Shown piece by piece: positions 24,117 through 35,500 of a stretch of 57,882 nucleotides of DNA (its first letter is position 1; each line of letters begins with the position of its first letter). The stretch lies in IMG/VR virus record IMGVR_UViG_3300035670_000247, positions 1 to 57,882 of that record; one strand, written 5' to 3'. This stretch comes from a virus. The notes under the pieces are model-generated. The model was not told where the DNA came from, did not search any database, and worked only from the letters and a program-made list of their open reading frames with translations. Made by a program: the position numbers and the translations under genes.

Positions 24117-24562
24117 TCGGCATCAGCTCGCTTGTCTGGATTGATAACGCGAAACCTCCCCTTCTTGTCTTCCAGCTGTTCAACAATATCGCCCGGCTCA
24201 CAGTGCAGCGTTTCATATTTTTCATTTTCGAACATGATCATGCCGGGTTTCCCCGTTATTTCTATGTCATCCGTAGCACTTGGGGCACCATGTGTCTTCA
24301 GCCATTTTATCATTGCATCAGCCTGGCGTGGTTCGTATGCCATGAAATATGTAACGTTGAGTGTTTTCGCGGTCGGGTTGATCTTGGTTTTAGGTTCATC
24401 GGCTTTGTTCTTGATCGCGGTCAAAATTTCATCGGCTCTGCACCATGCTTCAGTGAGAGCATCGTGAAAGTCTGTAGCGTGAGGCATCTTGCAACCCTGG
24501 GCAAAAAGCCGTTCAATGTGGCGATTGGCTTCTTTGTAGGCTTCGATAAGTAGTTCGTTCAT
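24113..24562 (-). CDS. Unknown protein upstream of terL (149 aa)
   Basis: ATG at 24562 after GAGGTAATC. N-terminal helices (LLIEAYKEANRHIERLFAQG; CRADEILTAIKNK), then a small beta part (PGMIMFENEKYETLHCEPGD). It overlaps terL, so it is co-translated. Its pattern does not match a terminase subunit. May be a packaging accessory. No family recognised. Confidence 0.5.
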   Translation of the reverse strand: MNELLIEAYKEANRHIERLFAQGCKMPHATDFHDALTEAWCRADEILTAIKNKADEPKTKINPTAKTLNVTYFMAYEPRQADAMIKWLKTHGAPSATDDIEITGKPGMIMFENEKYETLHCEPGDIVEQLEDKKGRFRVINPDKRADAE

Positions 24563-24582
24563 GCTGGGATTACCTCGTCATT

Positions 24583-24617
24583 GAACAATGGAACCACGCG
24601 ACCGTGGATCACTGTTC
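24583..24617 (-). promoter_or_regulatory. Intergenic stem-loop
   Basis: GAACAATGGAACCACG at 24583-24598 pairs with CGTGGATCACTGTTC at 24603-24617 with two mismatched positions and a 4-base loop. It is between the zinc protein gene and the 149-residue gene in the late transcript. No U-tract follows. Possible RNA-processing or translation-control hairpin. Confidence 0.45.
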
Positions 24618-24627
24618 GGTTGTTGGG

Positions 24628-24777
24628 TTACTTAGATTGAACAACCCCAGTTCCATTGCATTTCTTGCAAATCCCGACAAATTCCTCGAACGGTGGCGTG
24701 TATTCGCATTGCTTGCATTTGCCAGTCCCGTTACAATTGTCGCACATTTCCACCTTGATTTTTACATTGATTTCCAT
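24628..24777 (-). CDS. Small DnaJ-type zinc-finger protein (49 aa)
   Basis: The start at ATG 24777 keeps the zinc motif (MEINVKIKVEMCDNCNGTGK). Three CxxC pairs: CDNC-NGTGK, CKQC and CKKC-NGTG, the DnaJ CxxCxGxG-type repeat in miniature. It may be an RNA- or protein-binding chaperone-like factor. A similar CxxCxGTG protein is at 49509-49676 in the plus-strand operon. Ribosome site weak (AAAGAAAAAGAT). Confidence 0.5.
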   Translation of the reverse strand: MEINVKIKVEMCDNCNGTGKCKQCEYTPPFEEFVGICKKCNGTGVVQSK

Positions 24778-24817
24778 ATCTTTTTCTTTTGTTAAAACCC
24801 AACAAGCCAAATCGAGC

Positions 24818-25024
24818 CTACTTGCTATTGCTGCGAGGCTCATTTGCAGCGTTGTAGTGGTCGTTCTTCTGGCACGCGAACACAACCAGGCTTATGTCTG
24901 GTCCGACATGCTTCAGCACCTTTCCCCTCGCACCGCTGAACGGCTTGAACCCGTCGCGGCAGTCGCAGCGGACGTAGCTGTCCAGCGGTGGAGGGGAGGG
25001 CATTTGCTCAACCTGCTGCGGCAT
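24818..25024 (-). CDS. Small protein, unknown (68 aa)
   Basis: ATG at 25024 overlaps the end of the RyR-domain gene in another frame, with AGGGA just upstream. It contains CDC and a further Cys (VRCDCRDGFKPFSGARG; VVFACQKNDHY). Possibly a small zinc or disulfide protein. Function unknown. Confidence 0.4.
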   Translation of the reverse strand: MPQQVEQMPSPPPLDSYVRCDCRDGFKPFSGARGKVLKHVGPDISLVVFACQKNDHYNAANEPRSNSK

Positions 25025-25805
25025 TGTCCCTGCCGTCCTCTGGAGAAAGGCCGTTGGTGGCCCATTGCAGGACGAATCCCATGGCAAACCACAGAGAACT
25101 CTTGATTCGTTCGTAGCCAACCTTCTTCCCGATCTCCTCGTCGTAGTTGTCGGGATCGACGCAACTGCTGGCTTCATGCTGCACGAATCCGGTTTGGGTC
25201 GTCACCGACACGAGGGCGGTTTTGGGGTCGATGCGCTGCAATGTCGGGCGCCCGGCAAAGCGTTCGACATCGGCTTCCGTGATTCTGTTCGGGTTTTCAA
25301 GCCGGAAGTACGCCGCTTCGAACACATTATTGGGCGACCACGATTCATAGCCGTCCGGGTATTTGACCAGGTATCCCATGCGCTCGTGCTGAGGCGACGG
25401 GATGTTGTGAGTGCTCCAGTATGCTCTTACGGTATTGACGAAAATGCTGTCCTTCTTTTTCTGTTCGCCCGGCAGTTGGTCATACGGAACCATGCACGGG
25501 TGTTCCTTTTTCTCCGGATCCTTGACCGGCCCGTACTTCCATCCGGTTTCCTGCTTGTGACGCAGCCAGTTTTCGTGACTCTGCACGGGGGAGTTGTTTC
25601 CATGCACAACCATGGAAACCCCGTCGATTACGCTGGCTTTCTGCCATTCGGGAGCCTCGTCCCATGGCGGCTGGCTGTCGTCGCCGATGCTCTGGCAATA
25701 CTCGCGGTTGGCTTCGTGGGCCGCCTTTGCCGCCTGGGCAATGTGAAAACCCAACTCCCCGCACGGAGTTGCTTCGATCAACTTTACACCGATGTACTTG
25801 TCCAT
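25008..25805 (-). CDS. RyR-domain / Gp49-like fusion protein (265 aa)
   Basis: ATG at 25805 with AAAGGAC eight bases upstream. Residues about 25-130 are a RyR domain: ANREYCQSIGDD...W, then SHENWLRHKQETGWKYGPVK, then HPCMVPYDQLPGEQKKKDS. Residues about 140-170 contain the short GYLVKYPDGYESWSP element, and about 180-260 match the phage Gp49/gp66-like domain (ITEADVERFAGRPTLQ ... CVDPDNYDEEIGKKVGYE). RyR domains in phages are proposed to bind nucleotide or modified bases; Gp49 is of unknown role. It lies between small and large terminase genes. Function is inferred only as an accessory protein. Confidence 0.7.
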   Translation of the reverse strand: MDKYIGVKLIEATPCGELGFHIAQAAKAAHEANREYCQSIGDDSQPPWDEAPEWQKASVIDGVSMVVHGNNSPVQSHENWLRHKQETGWKYGPVKDPEKKEHPCMVPYDQLPGEQKKKDSIFVNTVRAYWSTHNIPSPQHERMGYLVKYPDGYESWSPNNVFEAAYFRLENPNRITEADVERFAGRPTLQRIDPKTALVSVTTQTGFVQHEASSCVDPDNYDEEIGKKVGYERIKSSLWFAMGFVLQWATNGLSPEDGRDNAAAG

Positions 25806-25807
25806 TT

Positions 25808-25897
25808 TTACTTGTCCTTTATTTGTTTTGTTGAAGCAGTGCCGTTCTGTGCATTGCGTGGTGGCAGGTCGTTTATTGAAAACCGTGGGTTGCTCAT
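25808..25897 (-). CDS. Possible micro-protein (29 aa)
   Basis: ATG at 25897 with GGAG eight bases upstream gives MSNPRFSINDLPPRNAQNGT and nine more residues, ending just before the RyR-domain gene start. It bridges the terminase small-subunit stop and the next ribosome site. Too short for a family call; the only support is the ribosome site and the lack of another gene. Confidence 0.3.
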   Translation of the reverse strand: MSNPRFSINDLPPRNAQNGTASTKQIKDK

Positions 25898-25900
25898 CTC

Positions 25901-26443
25901 TCACACTCCATCCGGCGGCGGGTCAGGCATTGCCATTTTGGTGACCACGGTGATTTTTCCGGTGGTGGTGTGTTCGACCTCCTGGCGGTCGCGCCAGCTT
26001 TTCCCCCTGCGGTTGAACAGCCATATCCGGGCGGCCTGTACGTCGCCGGGGATATGCCTGGCTGTGCTTTTCACGGTTTTTTCTATGCCGGTCATTTTCG
26101 TGGACACAGTGGTTTCCACAACGGGGATGTCGTAGCCGATGGCTCGCTTGTACAGAGAGTTCTCGACGCGGTAATCGGCCAGATCGCGGCCTGTGGCCAG
26201 GGCCGATTCAAGTTCCGGGTGAGCTTTGCGGTAACGATAAAAAGTTACGCGGTTGATTCTCAGTCTGTCGCATATCTCATCTACCGTGAACCCGTCGCGG
26301 GTCCAGCCGCTGATCAGTTCGAGGATCGGGGCGACGCGCTCCTGATAGCGGTCGCGGCGCGGCCGGCCGGACTTGCTCTGGCGTTTTCTCGCCTTCGGCA
26401 TACTGCCAGCCGCCGCTTTAATTGGTTTTTTGTGTTCTGGCAT
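25901..26443 (-). CDS. terS: Terminase small subunit (180 aa)
   Basis: Recognises phage DNA and feeds TerL. The ATG at 26443 is favoured by GGAG ten bases upstream; earlier in-frame starts exist. After a basic N-terminus (KRQSKSGRPRRDRYQERVAP), residues about 45-80 are a helix-turn-helix (DGFTVDEICDRLRINRVTFY RYRKAH pattern), followed by helices typical of TerS oligomerisation and a tail ending MAMPDPPPDGV. Its position two genes before terL is consistent. Confidence 0.78.
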   Translation of the reverse strand: MPEHKKPIKAAAGSMPKARKRQSKSGRPRRDRYQERVAPILELISGWTRDGFTVDEICDRLRINRVTFYRYRKAHPELESALATGRDLADYRVENSLYKRAIGYDIPVVETTVSTKMTGIEKTVKSTARHIPGDVQAARIWLFNRRGKSWRDRQEVEHTTTGKITVVTKMAMPDPPPDGV

Positions 26444-26499
26444 AAAAATATGCTCCGACATTATTAAAATTACACTATGCTGCATACTGATGTCAGCTG

Positions 26500-26516
26500 C
26501 AGGGACATTTTTTTCA
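26500..26516 (-). promoter_or_regulatory. 17-bp late element, copy 4
   Basis: TGAAAAAAATGTCCCTG, whose TGA is the stop of the giant polyvalent protein. The terminase small subunit start follows within about 57 bases. Confidence 0.7.
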
Positions 26517-29500
26517 TTCTATTTCGCGCAGTCGCTCGTGCTTGGGCGCTCTGGCCATCTTGCTGAGCGTGGCCTTGAGCGTCGAACGGTTAATCAACGG
26601 GATCTCCCCGTTCGGATGTCGGGCATGGACTCTGATGTTGTATTCGTCGATCTGGTTGTACAGGTCAATCAGCCCGGCATGGTCGCGGCTGGATGCAGGC
26701 TGGAGCCAATACGCCCGGAACCGCGCCAGAATGTCGGAGCGCTTGTTGCTGTAGTTCGCCGCCACCTGGCGTTCATTCCACTGCCGTTCCCGGATGGCAG
26801 ACAGCCGCGCCGGGTTGAAGCCCAAACCGCGAATGATCGCGTCCAGTGCCGTCGGCCGCAGAGGCTCGTCGCCGTAGAACACCGGGGAATTGCTCCAGGT
26901 GGTTATGCCCTTGGTGTATTCCCGGTACGCCTTGACCGGCGCGGCGGCGAAGCGCGGCAGCAGTTGTTCCGCGCCCTTCAGCGTGTCGCCGCGCAGTATT
27001 GATTTGCCGCCGTAGTAGATGTCCTGCATCACGCCGCCGGGAGCTCCGAGAAATTCCATCCGGGTGCTCGGGATCACGTCCCGCAGCGAGATTCGCAGCG
27101 AGCCGGATATGTTGACGTTGGCGAACGAGAACACGCCCTGGCGGGCGAAGCGGCTTGCCGGTTCACCGAATTGCGCTTCCAGCCATTTGTAGAAATCCTC
27201 TTCCGGGTCGTCGCCGCCGGACACCATTTTGAGCAGCGCCAGAACCGCGCCCGACACCACCGACGCGCCAAGTCCGCCGAGAACCGCCGGACTGAACGCC
27301 ATGTACAGTGCCGCGCCGTACTGTTTTTCCTTCAATCCGAGTTCGGCCATGGTCTGAAGGTAGTTGTGCGTGAATGTCTTGAACATCCAGAACGAGCGCG
27401 GCAATGGGTGCCGCGCCCAGCTCGGCAGGTTGGCCTTGCCGTACACGCCGTGCGCACGGTCGCTTACCTTCTTCGCTTTTTCCATCGCCGCTTCGTGCGC
27501 GGCGTCTGTCCATTCGCCCTGATGTTTGGATTTGATTGCTTCATACGTCGCGGCAATGGTGGCCACACGGTTGATCTGCTCGGTCACGCTGAACGCCAGC
27601 ATCGACAAATCGACCGCCTTGGCCGTCGCCCGTCCCAGTTTGCCTTTCAACGCCGTGACCGCCTCCCGGTTGTACTGGGCTTCGTGCCAGCCCCGCGCCA
27701 CGATGTCGTGGATGGTCGAGGCATACGCCCCGGTGTATTCCTTCCCCTGCTTCATCGCCGCCATGTACTTGCCGTAGGCCGCGCCGGTTCTGCCGAGCAG
27801 CTTGAACGCTTGAAGCTCCGAGATTCCGGCATATCCCCGCATCGCGCCCGGAACGCTCGTCAGCAGCGCGGTCAGGTTGACCAGAGGCGAAGAGAAACTC
27901 GCCAGGTACTTCACCGAAGCCACGCCGCGCAGTATTCCGAACAGACGCTCCATCGCGTCCTCGTTCCGCAGCATGTATTGCAGCAGGTCCGTGCCCTGCT
28001 TCCAGGCAATCGGCTGTTGAGCCGAATCGATCCGGCGTTCGTTAACGAACTTGTGGTAGTCTTCCTTGGTCGGGTTCTCCGCCTGCTTCGCCCATTCGGA
28101 GTAGGGCACGTCCGTTCCCGTGATCGCCCGAGTCATGTTCCGCGCCAGCGTGTTCTTCGCCAGACCGCCCGCCGTTGACTTCCCGAGCAAGGTCACCGCC
28201 GTCTGCGGGTCCTCTTCGTACCCGGTCCACACGTTCTCGCCGGTTTCGTCGCCGCGCATGATCATGCTCGACCGGCTTCCGTGCTCCCGTACCACGTTGG
28301 CGATCTGCCGCGCCAGCGCCTGCGCGAACATCAGTTCGGTGTCCGGGTTCACCGCCTGGTCCTCCAGCAGCGCCCGCACCAGGTCGCTCTCGATGTTGGG
28401 CCGCCCCACGAAGTGCCAGGCTTTTCCGTGGCCGTCGTCCGCGTCGTAGAACCTGCCGCCTTGCTCCATGAAAATCGCCTGCATCCCCTTGCCGTAGGTT
28501 CCGGCGACAACAAAGTCGTACTGCCCGTCCGCGCTGGTCTCCCGGAAAGTGTCCTTGATCTTGAAGTCGGCCAGCGTGTATTGGTTGGGGTTGCGGTGAA
28601 TGCGCTCCAGGGTGTTGTTGATCAAGTCCTGCATGGCGATGTTCGGACCCGCGATGCTGTACACGTCCTCGCTCGGGGTCTGGCTCTTGGACGTGTTCAC
28701 CGTGTACCCCTGTTCCTCCAGCGTCGCCTGCCGTGCCGCCATGAACGGAGGGGTATCGAACATTTCAAGTATCGGGTTCGCGCCGTCCTTCGTGGCGCTC
28801 AGAACGAACCGGCCCGGCTTGCGGATACGCGGCATGTAGTAACCGCGCCTCTGTCCCATCGACGCGATGGCGGCCAGCAGGTCAACCTGGGCCACGCCGT
28901 CCTTCGTCTTCATCGCCACCGGCGGGAACTTCTCGCCGGTCTGGTCTTCGTACTCACTTGCTATCTGCCGCATCGACATCGACAGTTTGCCGTACACCGC
29001 ATCATTGATTGAGCGAATTGCATAAAGCGCGGCCACGGCCTGCTCGGAGAACCCTGCCGCTTGTGCGTCCCGGCCTTCGCGCAGATAAACCGCGTTCCAT
29101 GCTTCGGTGTCACTGGAGAAATCGCCGAGCTTTTCCTTGCTTACGCTGTATGCCGTGAACGTGCCGTCCCGGTTCTCCAGCACGCTGCCGCCGGTCTGGT
29201 TGCGGTCGTGCTTGACCAGGTATTCTTGCAGCCGTTTGTACTGCAGTGGACGCTGCTTGCGGAAATCATCGATCACCGCCAAGCGGCTCGTTGCGTCCGG
29301 CGCGTTGAAGATGTCGTTCTCGAACTGAAACCGCGTGTCGTGGTAGGCAATCGCATGGTCGTGCGCCCGTTTCAGCGCCGGGACCTTGTCCGCCGAGTGC
29401 GAAAGCGTCCGCAGCACCACGTCCACGCCGGACAAGTCCTGCCTGCCTGGCCGGGTCAGTCCGGCTTTCCACTTGCTTCCCGTCGCCCGCAGCAGATTCG

Positions 29501-32500
29501 CCGCCTGCTGTACATGCCTGGAGAACGCCTCGCCAGCCTCTTCAGCCGTGCGCGGCACCCTGTGCTGATACATCGGCAGCCCACGCAACGCCTCCCCGCG
29601 AATCGCCGGAGTGATCGGCACCGACCAGACTTCCGGGCCGGCGCTCTCATCCACCTGGCGGATTTCCCAGTTGGGCGACGCGGTCGGGTTGCCGGCCTGG
29701 CGGTTTACGATCTGCACGTCTCTTTCGGAATCGTACACGGCATCGCCGAAGTATTCCCCTGTGGTGGTATTGACTATGGCCCAGCCTGCCGGGAGGTCGC
29801 CTTCGAGTCGCGCCTTCTCGACTCCGGCGGTTTTGTCCAGCTTCTTGACAAACTTCCCGACCTCGTTCGGCAGAATCCGGTCGTAGAACCCCTTCATGCC
29901 CTCGCCGCCGACCTTCAGTCCGTCCTCGGAAAACGTCTGTCTGGATACGTGATTTTCACCGGGAGGCGGGATGTAACTGGCATCCATGTTCTCGCCGGCC
30001 GTGATTTTGGCGGCTAGTTCCTTGCCGACCGTTTCATCAAGCTTGCTGGCAGGAATTACCTTCTGCATGAATGCAGCTTGATTATGCCCGATGGCGGTGA
30101 CATAATACCCACCATCCTTCTGCATGAACGCATGAATCTCTTTCACCTGCTTGCTCAAGTCATACCGCTCCGCCTGCACCTCGCCCGGGGTCCACGCCAC
30201 CGCGTCGTATCCCTGTTCCGCCGCCATCCGCAGCACCCGCTTGAACGCCAGCATCGCCCAGGACTTCTTGAATGGGGCGCTGGGAACAATGCCATCTGGG
30301 CCGATGTGAAGTTTTCCGTTAAGTTCATCCAGCGCGGATTGAATTGCCTGTTCACGAATCGGCGAACGAAGACCATAGATTTCACCGTCTTTCATAACGG
30401 CGTAATTTTTCCCATCCGGCGAACTTTGCTCAATTACCTTATATTCGATTGGCAGTGCATTGAAAGGCTTGCGTGGAACATACCCCTGCTTCCGCCCCGC
30501 CTGGTGCCAGTCGCTCTGAATCTCCTCGACGAACAACACCCGGTTCCCGTCCGCATCCATCCGGTCGTTCAGGCGCATGTGGACGAGGACGTTCGGATCT
30601 TCGGACCAGTGGGAGGACTTGAACTGAGTCTGGTCGGCTGGAGGAAATTCTCTCTGATACTCGGCGACATGCTGCTGCCGATCCTGTATCCGATAGCCTT
30701 TGTCCCGCATCCAATCCGTAAACCGTGGGGCTGTGTCGGCGGACACCGGTAGCTTGATCAGCACCTCGCGGTAGTTCTCTTTTTCCCCTTCCATCTGCCA
30801 TTTAGCGTGTTTAACTGGCGAAGCAGTCGTAGGCGCTGAGATTGTTCCGCCAATTTCATCCGCTATGGCTCGTGCTTCATGTTCGCTTGTTGCATGTCGG
30901 ATGAGGTTGCCATCGGAATCCCAAACGCCCCACCTCTCACCCTTCACCACTTCCTCGATCCTCGGCCCGCCGTTCGCGATGAAGTCAAGCACCTGGTCCT
31001 TCGTCACTTTCCCGTCCACACCGTCCAGCCAGTCGAAGAACCCGAGGTCGTCGATCTCTTCCTGCTTCACGCTGGGGGCCTTGAGCAGCCGCGCCTTCAA
31101 CTGATCCGCCGGGATCGAGTTGAACTCCATACCCTCCACCGCATCCGCCAGCGGACTGAAAAAGCCCAGCATATCACGTCCGGTCCTGCTGTACCGGATG
31201 TCGTCGGACGCGGCATTAAACCGCTCACTTAGCGGGATGACGTTGCCCTGGTCATCACGGGTCACCGGATCGGCGGACTTGACCTGGGAGGGGTCATTTG
31301 CCATATACTCGGTAAAGTTTTCATTAAAATCATTGCCCTGTTTCTGCTGTACATCATTGCGAAGAAAGACCTCGTAAACTACAGGAGTCCCATTGGACAT
31401 TTTTGCCCATAGTTCAGCAAACCGCTTTGCTACTTTGCGGCTATCGGAAAAGTGAGCAAATCCAGTATGAGTAGAAGCGGTTTCAAAGGTTGTAATGCCG
31501 CTTTTGTCTGTTCCGTGATATGCCTTTATTACATACCCCGCCTTCTTCGCCGCTTCATCCACCATCTTCTGCGCAGTCTCCATGTCGCCGCTTTCCACCG
31601 CTTGCAGATATTCCGCATCCGCCTGCCCGCTATCAGAAGCAGCGCTCATGTCTAGCAGTGTGTTCAGCGCGTCGTTGAAGATGCGGGGATTGCGGATCGT
31701 GTCGCGCAGGGTCTTCGTCCGTTTGCCGTCCGCGAAGGTGTCGAACCCCGCATACAGTTCGGCGGCAATTTCTTCCGCGAGCAGGTGGTCGGAGTTTTGG
31801 AAATAGCCGGGGTCGGAAGATTCGATGAAGCGCCGGTAGGCTTGCGCCACCGGGTGGGTGATGTCGATCTGGTCGAGCATCGACACCGCCGGGGCTTCGG
31901 AGTCGAGCACGAACATGTGGAACAGTTCGTGGGCGAATGTCTCTTCCCAGGTCGCGTCGTTGGCGTTTCTTGGCGCGGCAGTGTTGACCAGGATGAACCC
32001 GTCCCAATGCGAACCGTGCCAGTTGTTGGACGGCGCGTGAACCGGGATCACCGCCGCTCCGACCGCTTCTCCTCGGCGGCGAATCTCGCTCCATTTCGGC
32101 GATGCCGCCGCCGCTTCGTCAACCGTCAGGCCAGCTATTTCCTGTCGAGTTCTTTCTTGCAGTCCGCTTGAAAGTCCTGAAAGCCTTTGCAGGGTTTCCA
32201 GGTGCCGTCGGCCTGCTTTTCCATTCTCGGAGTGAACCGCATTCCGCCCACCTTCACCGAAACCATCGGTGCGCGGTCGCGCCCGATCACTTTCTTGCTG
32301 CCGTTCGAGTTTTTCGTAGTTGACATTGGGGTCGCCTCCTGATTCGATTATCTTACTGATGAGTTCTTGCGCTGTCAAGTCCGGGTCCGCATATCCGTAT
32401 TCCAGAGCTTCCTGCCGAAGCTGGTCCATGGTGGTAATCTTGTGCTGCCGATCAATCTCCGCCTCCCGGATCGCGTCCAGCTTCTCGCCGTTGCGTTCAA

Positions 32501-35500
32501 GAAGGGCGATGCGGTCGAGGACGGATTGATCCCATATCACATATTTTGCGCCCGTGGCCCCCTGGCTTACGCCGCCGTGGGTGTTGCCGGGGATGCCTGC
32601 GCGAGCGAGAAATTCTGAGGCTTCTTTATCGGATGGCCAAAACACATCACCGCCAGCCTTCTCATTGAAATGTTCAGCTATAACTGCACTTAAATTGTTA
32701 TAGAAAGTGCCTCCCTTGCCAAGAGCGTAGCCAAGTCCTTCGTTATCGTTTAGGTCGTAAAGGGACGTGGAGCCAATGGTTAAATCTTTAATGTCTATGT
32801 TTTCACGCTCTGCTTGTCTCCTAATTTTGGCAGCATTTTCAGGAGACACATTCCGGTCCCAATCCAGCAGCTTTGGCATCACGTCGTCGGGGATGTCGAG
32901 TTTGTAGAGGGATTGCCCGCTTATTGCATGGGCTTTATCGTATTCAACTTTGTCGATCAAATTGCCGTTTTTGTAGAACGCCCCCTTTCCGCTGCGATTC
33001 GTCATTGAGGAATACGTTGCCCCATCGTGTTCAAATTGATGGTAGCCTTTGCGAGCGTTTGCATTGATGTACGTTTTCGCTACATCATCCCTCTCCGCAA
33101 AGTATATTCCATGCCCGTATGACTGATTCCCTTCCCCCGTCCCGATCATGTCCAGGCGTGGCCTGCCATGCGGGAAACCCGGCTCCGGCTGCCAGATATG
33201 CGGAGTGCCGTGGTTAACGTGCTGCCGACGGATGTCGTCGCTCAGTTCATTGAACCGTTCGGACAGCGGGATCACGTTGCCCGCGTCGTCGTAGGTCACG
33301 GGATCGGTGGAAATTATCGAAGATGCTGGAAGCGGCCTTTCATGGCGTTGTGAATCCGTTGTTTGTCTTTCCGCAATGAGTCGATCTCTTGCGGCTTCAA
33401 CAGACCGGTTTCGGAGTAGCCACCAGGCTTCGTTTTCGGAGAGAGCGGAGGGAGAGTTTCCGATTTTGAATTCTTTGATGAGTTGGTAGAGTTTAACATG
33501 GTCGAACTTCTCCAGAAGTTTTGACATTGTGTTTTTTGTCAATTCCAATGTAGTGCTGCCGTGCGATGCTGTCAAACAACAAGCATCAACCACTATGCCG
33601 CCGGATTGCTCGATGTATTGACGAAGAGCAGCAAGAGTACCGCCTGCTGTAACATGATCGTCAACAATAATGTATTCCCGATTTTGTTGAACTGTTCCGG
33701 CAAAAGTCGGGCGGTTGGCCAACCGATAGGCCGCGCCTTTGCCTCTGTGAAAAACTTTGGAAGCCTGCACGATTTCGCGATCAACCTCCAAATTGCCGAT
33801 CTGAGCGATGGCTTCTGCGAACGTCTGAGGAATTGCGTTTTTACCTGACGCTTCTTCGGCATGAACAGCGCACACGATTGCGTTCGGGTGGCGAGATGCA
33901 AGTTTTTTTATCTTGTCCGGTTTAATAGTGTTTTCAATGAGCCTGGCTGCCGCGTCTGCGTTTCCGGCTTTCGCTTTGTCAAAGTCTTCTTGATAATTGC
34001 TTGTCACGTAACGACGGGTCGTGTGGATTTGTATTTTTTCAACTCGTCCACGCGGTGCGAGGTCCGCAAATCTGGGATTGTCGGTGGCGTTCATCATCCG
34101 GTTCACGATCTTGGCCTGCAACCGTTCCGCCGTTGCGGAGTCCGCAAACGCCTTGCCCAGGTCGTTCCGCCCGGACAGATAGGCCATGGCGATTTCCTCC
34201 GCCACCGCACGGTTTGCCGCGTCGATCACCCGCTGCTGATTTGCGGTGTCCGCAATGTCCGCGTCGGTCAACCCCAGCCGGTTCATCGCGTCCCGATAAT
34301 ACCGCCGCTGGATGTCCCGGCTCTCGAACAAGCCACGGGCCACCTCGCGAAACGCCGGGCTGTTCTGATCAACCGCATCGATCAGCCGCGTCACGTCCCG
34401 GTCGCCGCGTTCGGCCAACACATGCCCCACCTCATGCACCAGGTAGTTCTCCGCCGCCGGAGTGTCGGCAATGAACACCGAGTCACCTTGGGCGAACCCG
34501 CCCTGGGCGGCAACCGGCAGAGTGACGGGCACGGCAGTCGCGCCGTTCCGCCGGGCGATGGAATCTAGTCCTCGGAAAGCCGCCGAAGATGCCCATCGCC
34601 CATCGAGTCGAACACGTGCAAGGTTGCCTTCGGTATCTCCTTGTTTTGCCTGCGCAAGAGCCTTCTGCCATGTCTGTCGGGCTTGCCGACGCTGTTGAGC
34701 GGAAGGTGCATCCGTGTTCCGTCCGGCGTATTCACGTGCAACTGTTTCAGAGATGTCTTGTTCATCGAGTCCTCCTTGTCTTGGTGTCAAATCCGCGTAC
34801 ATCATGACTCCGCGTTCCGTCTCGCGGGTCTTGATCGTGTCGAACAGCTTGTCGAATGCCTTGTTGATCGCCTGGCGTTCTTCGCCCTCCGGGTACGGTT
34901 TCAGCAAACCTTCCGGGTAGATGGGGACGAAGACCGTTCCATGGGCCTTGTAGACAAGGAAGTCGTTCTTCGCGCTGGCCGTCGTCAGCTTGTCTTCAAC
35001 ATACGCCGCGAACGCCCGTGCCGCCATTTCCGGGTTGCTCGACCAGTATTTATCCGTCCGCGCCTGATCCGCCGCCATGGCCTGCCGCCGGAACTCGGTC
35101 GGAACGTTCTTTTCCTTGACGACTTCCTTGCGACCTTCCTCCATGGTCTCGATGCGGTCCTGATAGCGGCTCATCACGCCACGCAGTCGGATGAACGTGC
35201 TGTCGCTGCTTTCGCTGAAGCCGGTCCTGCCGCGAACGGCCTTGTAGATCGCGCTCATCTCTTCGAGCACTTTGTTCGTGTGCCGTCCGGCGAAGTACTT
35301 GTTTTTTCGCCGCTTCGTCGCCGCGTCGTCCTCCATCCACTCCGTGTCCAGCGATTCACCGTTCAGCAGCGTCTGCGCCAGCTCGTCGAATCGCGCCAAC
35401 TGCTCCGGGGTCGCCGGGGCCGTGAACCGCTTGCCGTAGCGTTGTTCGGTCGCCAGGTTGTTGCGGATTCCCTGCAATTCCTCATCCAGTCGGTCTCTCG

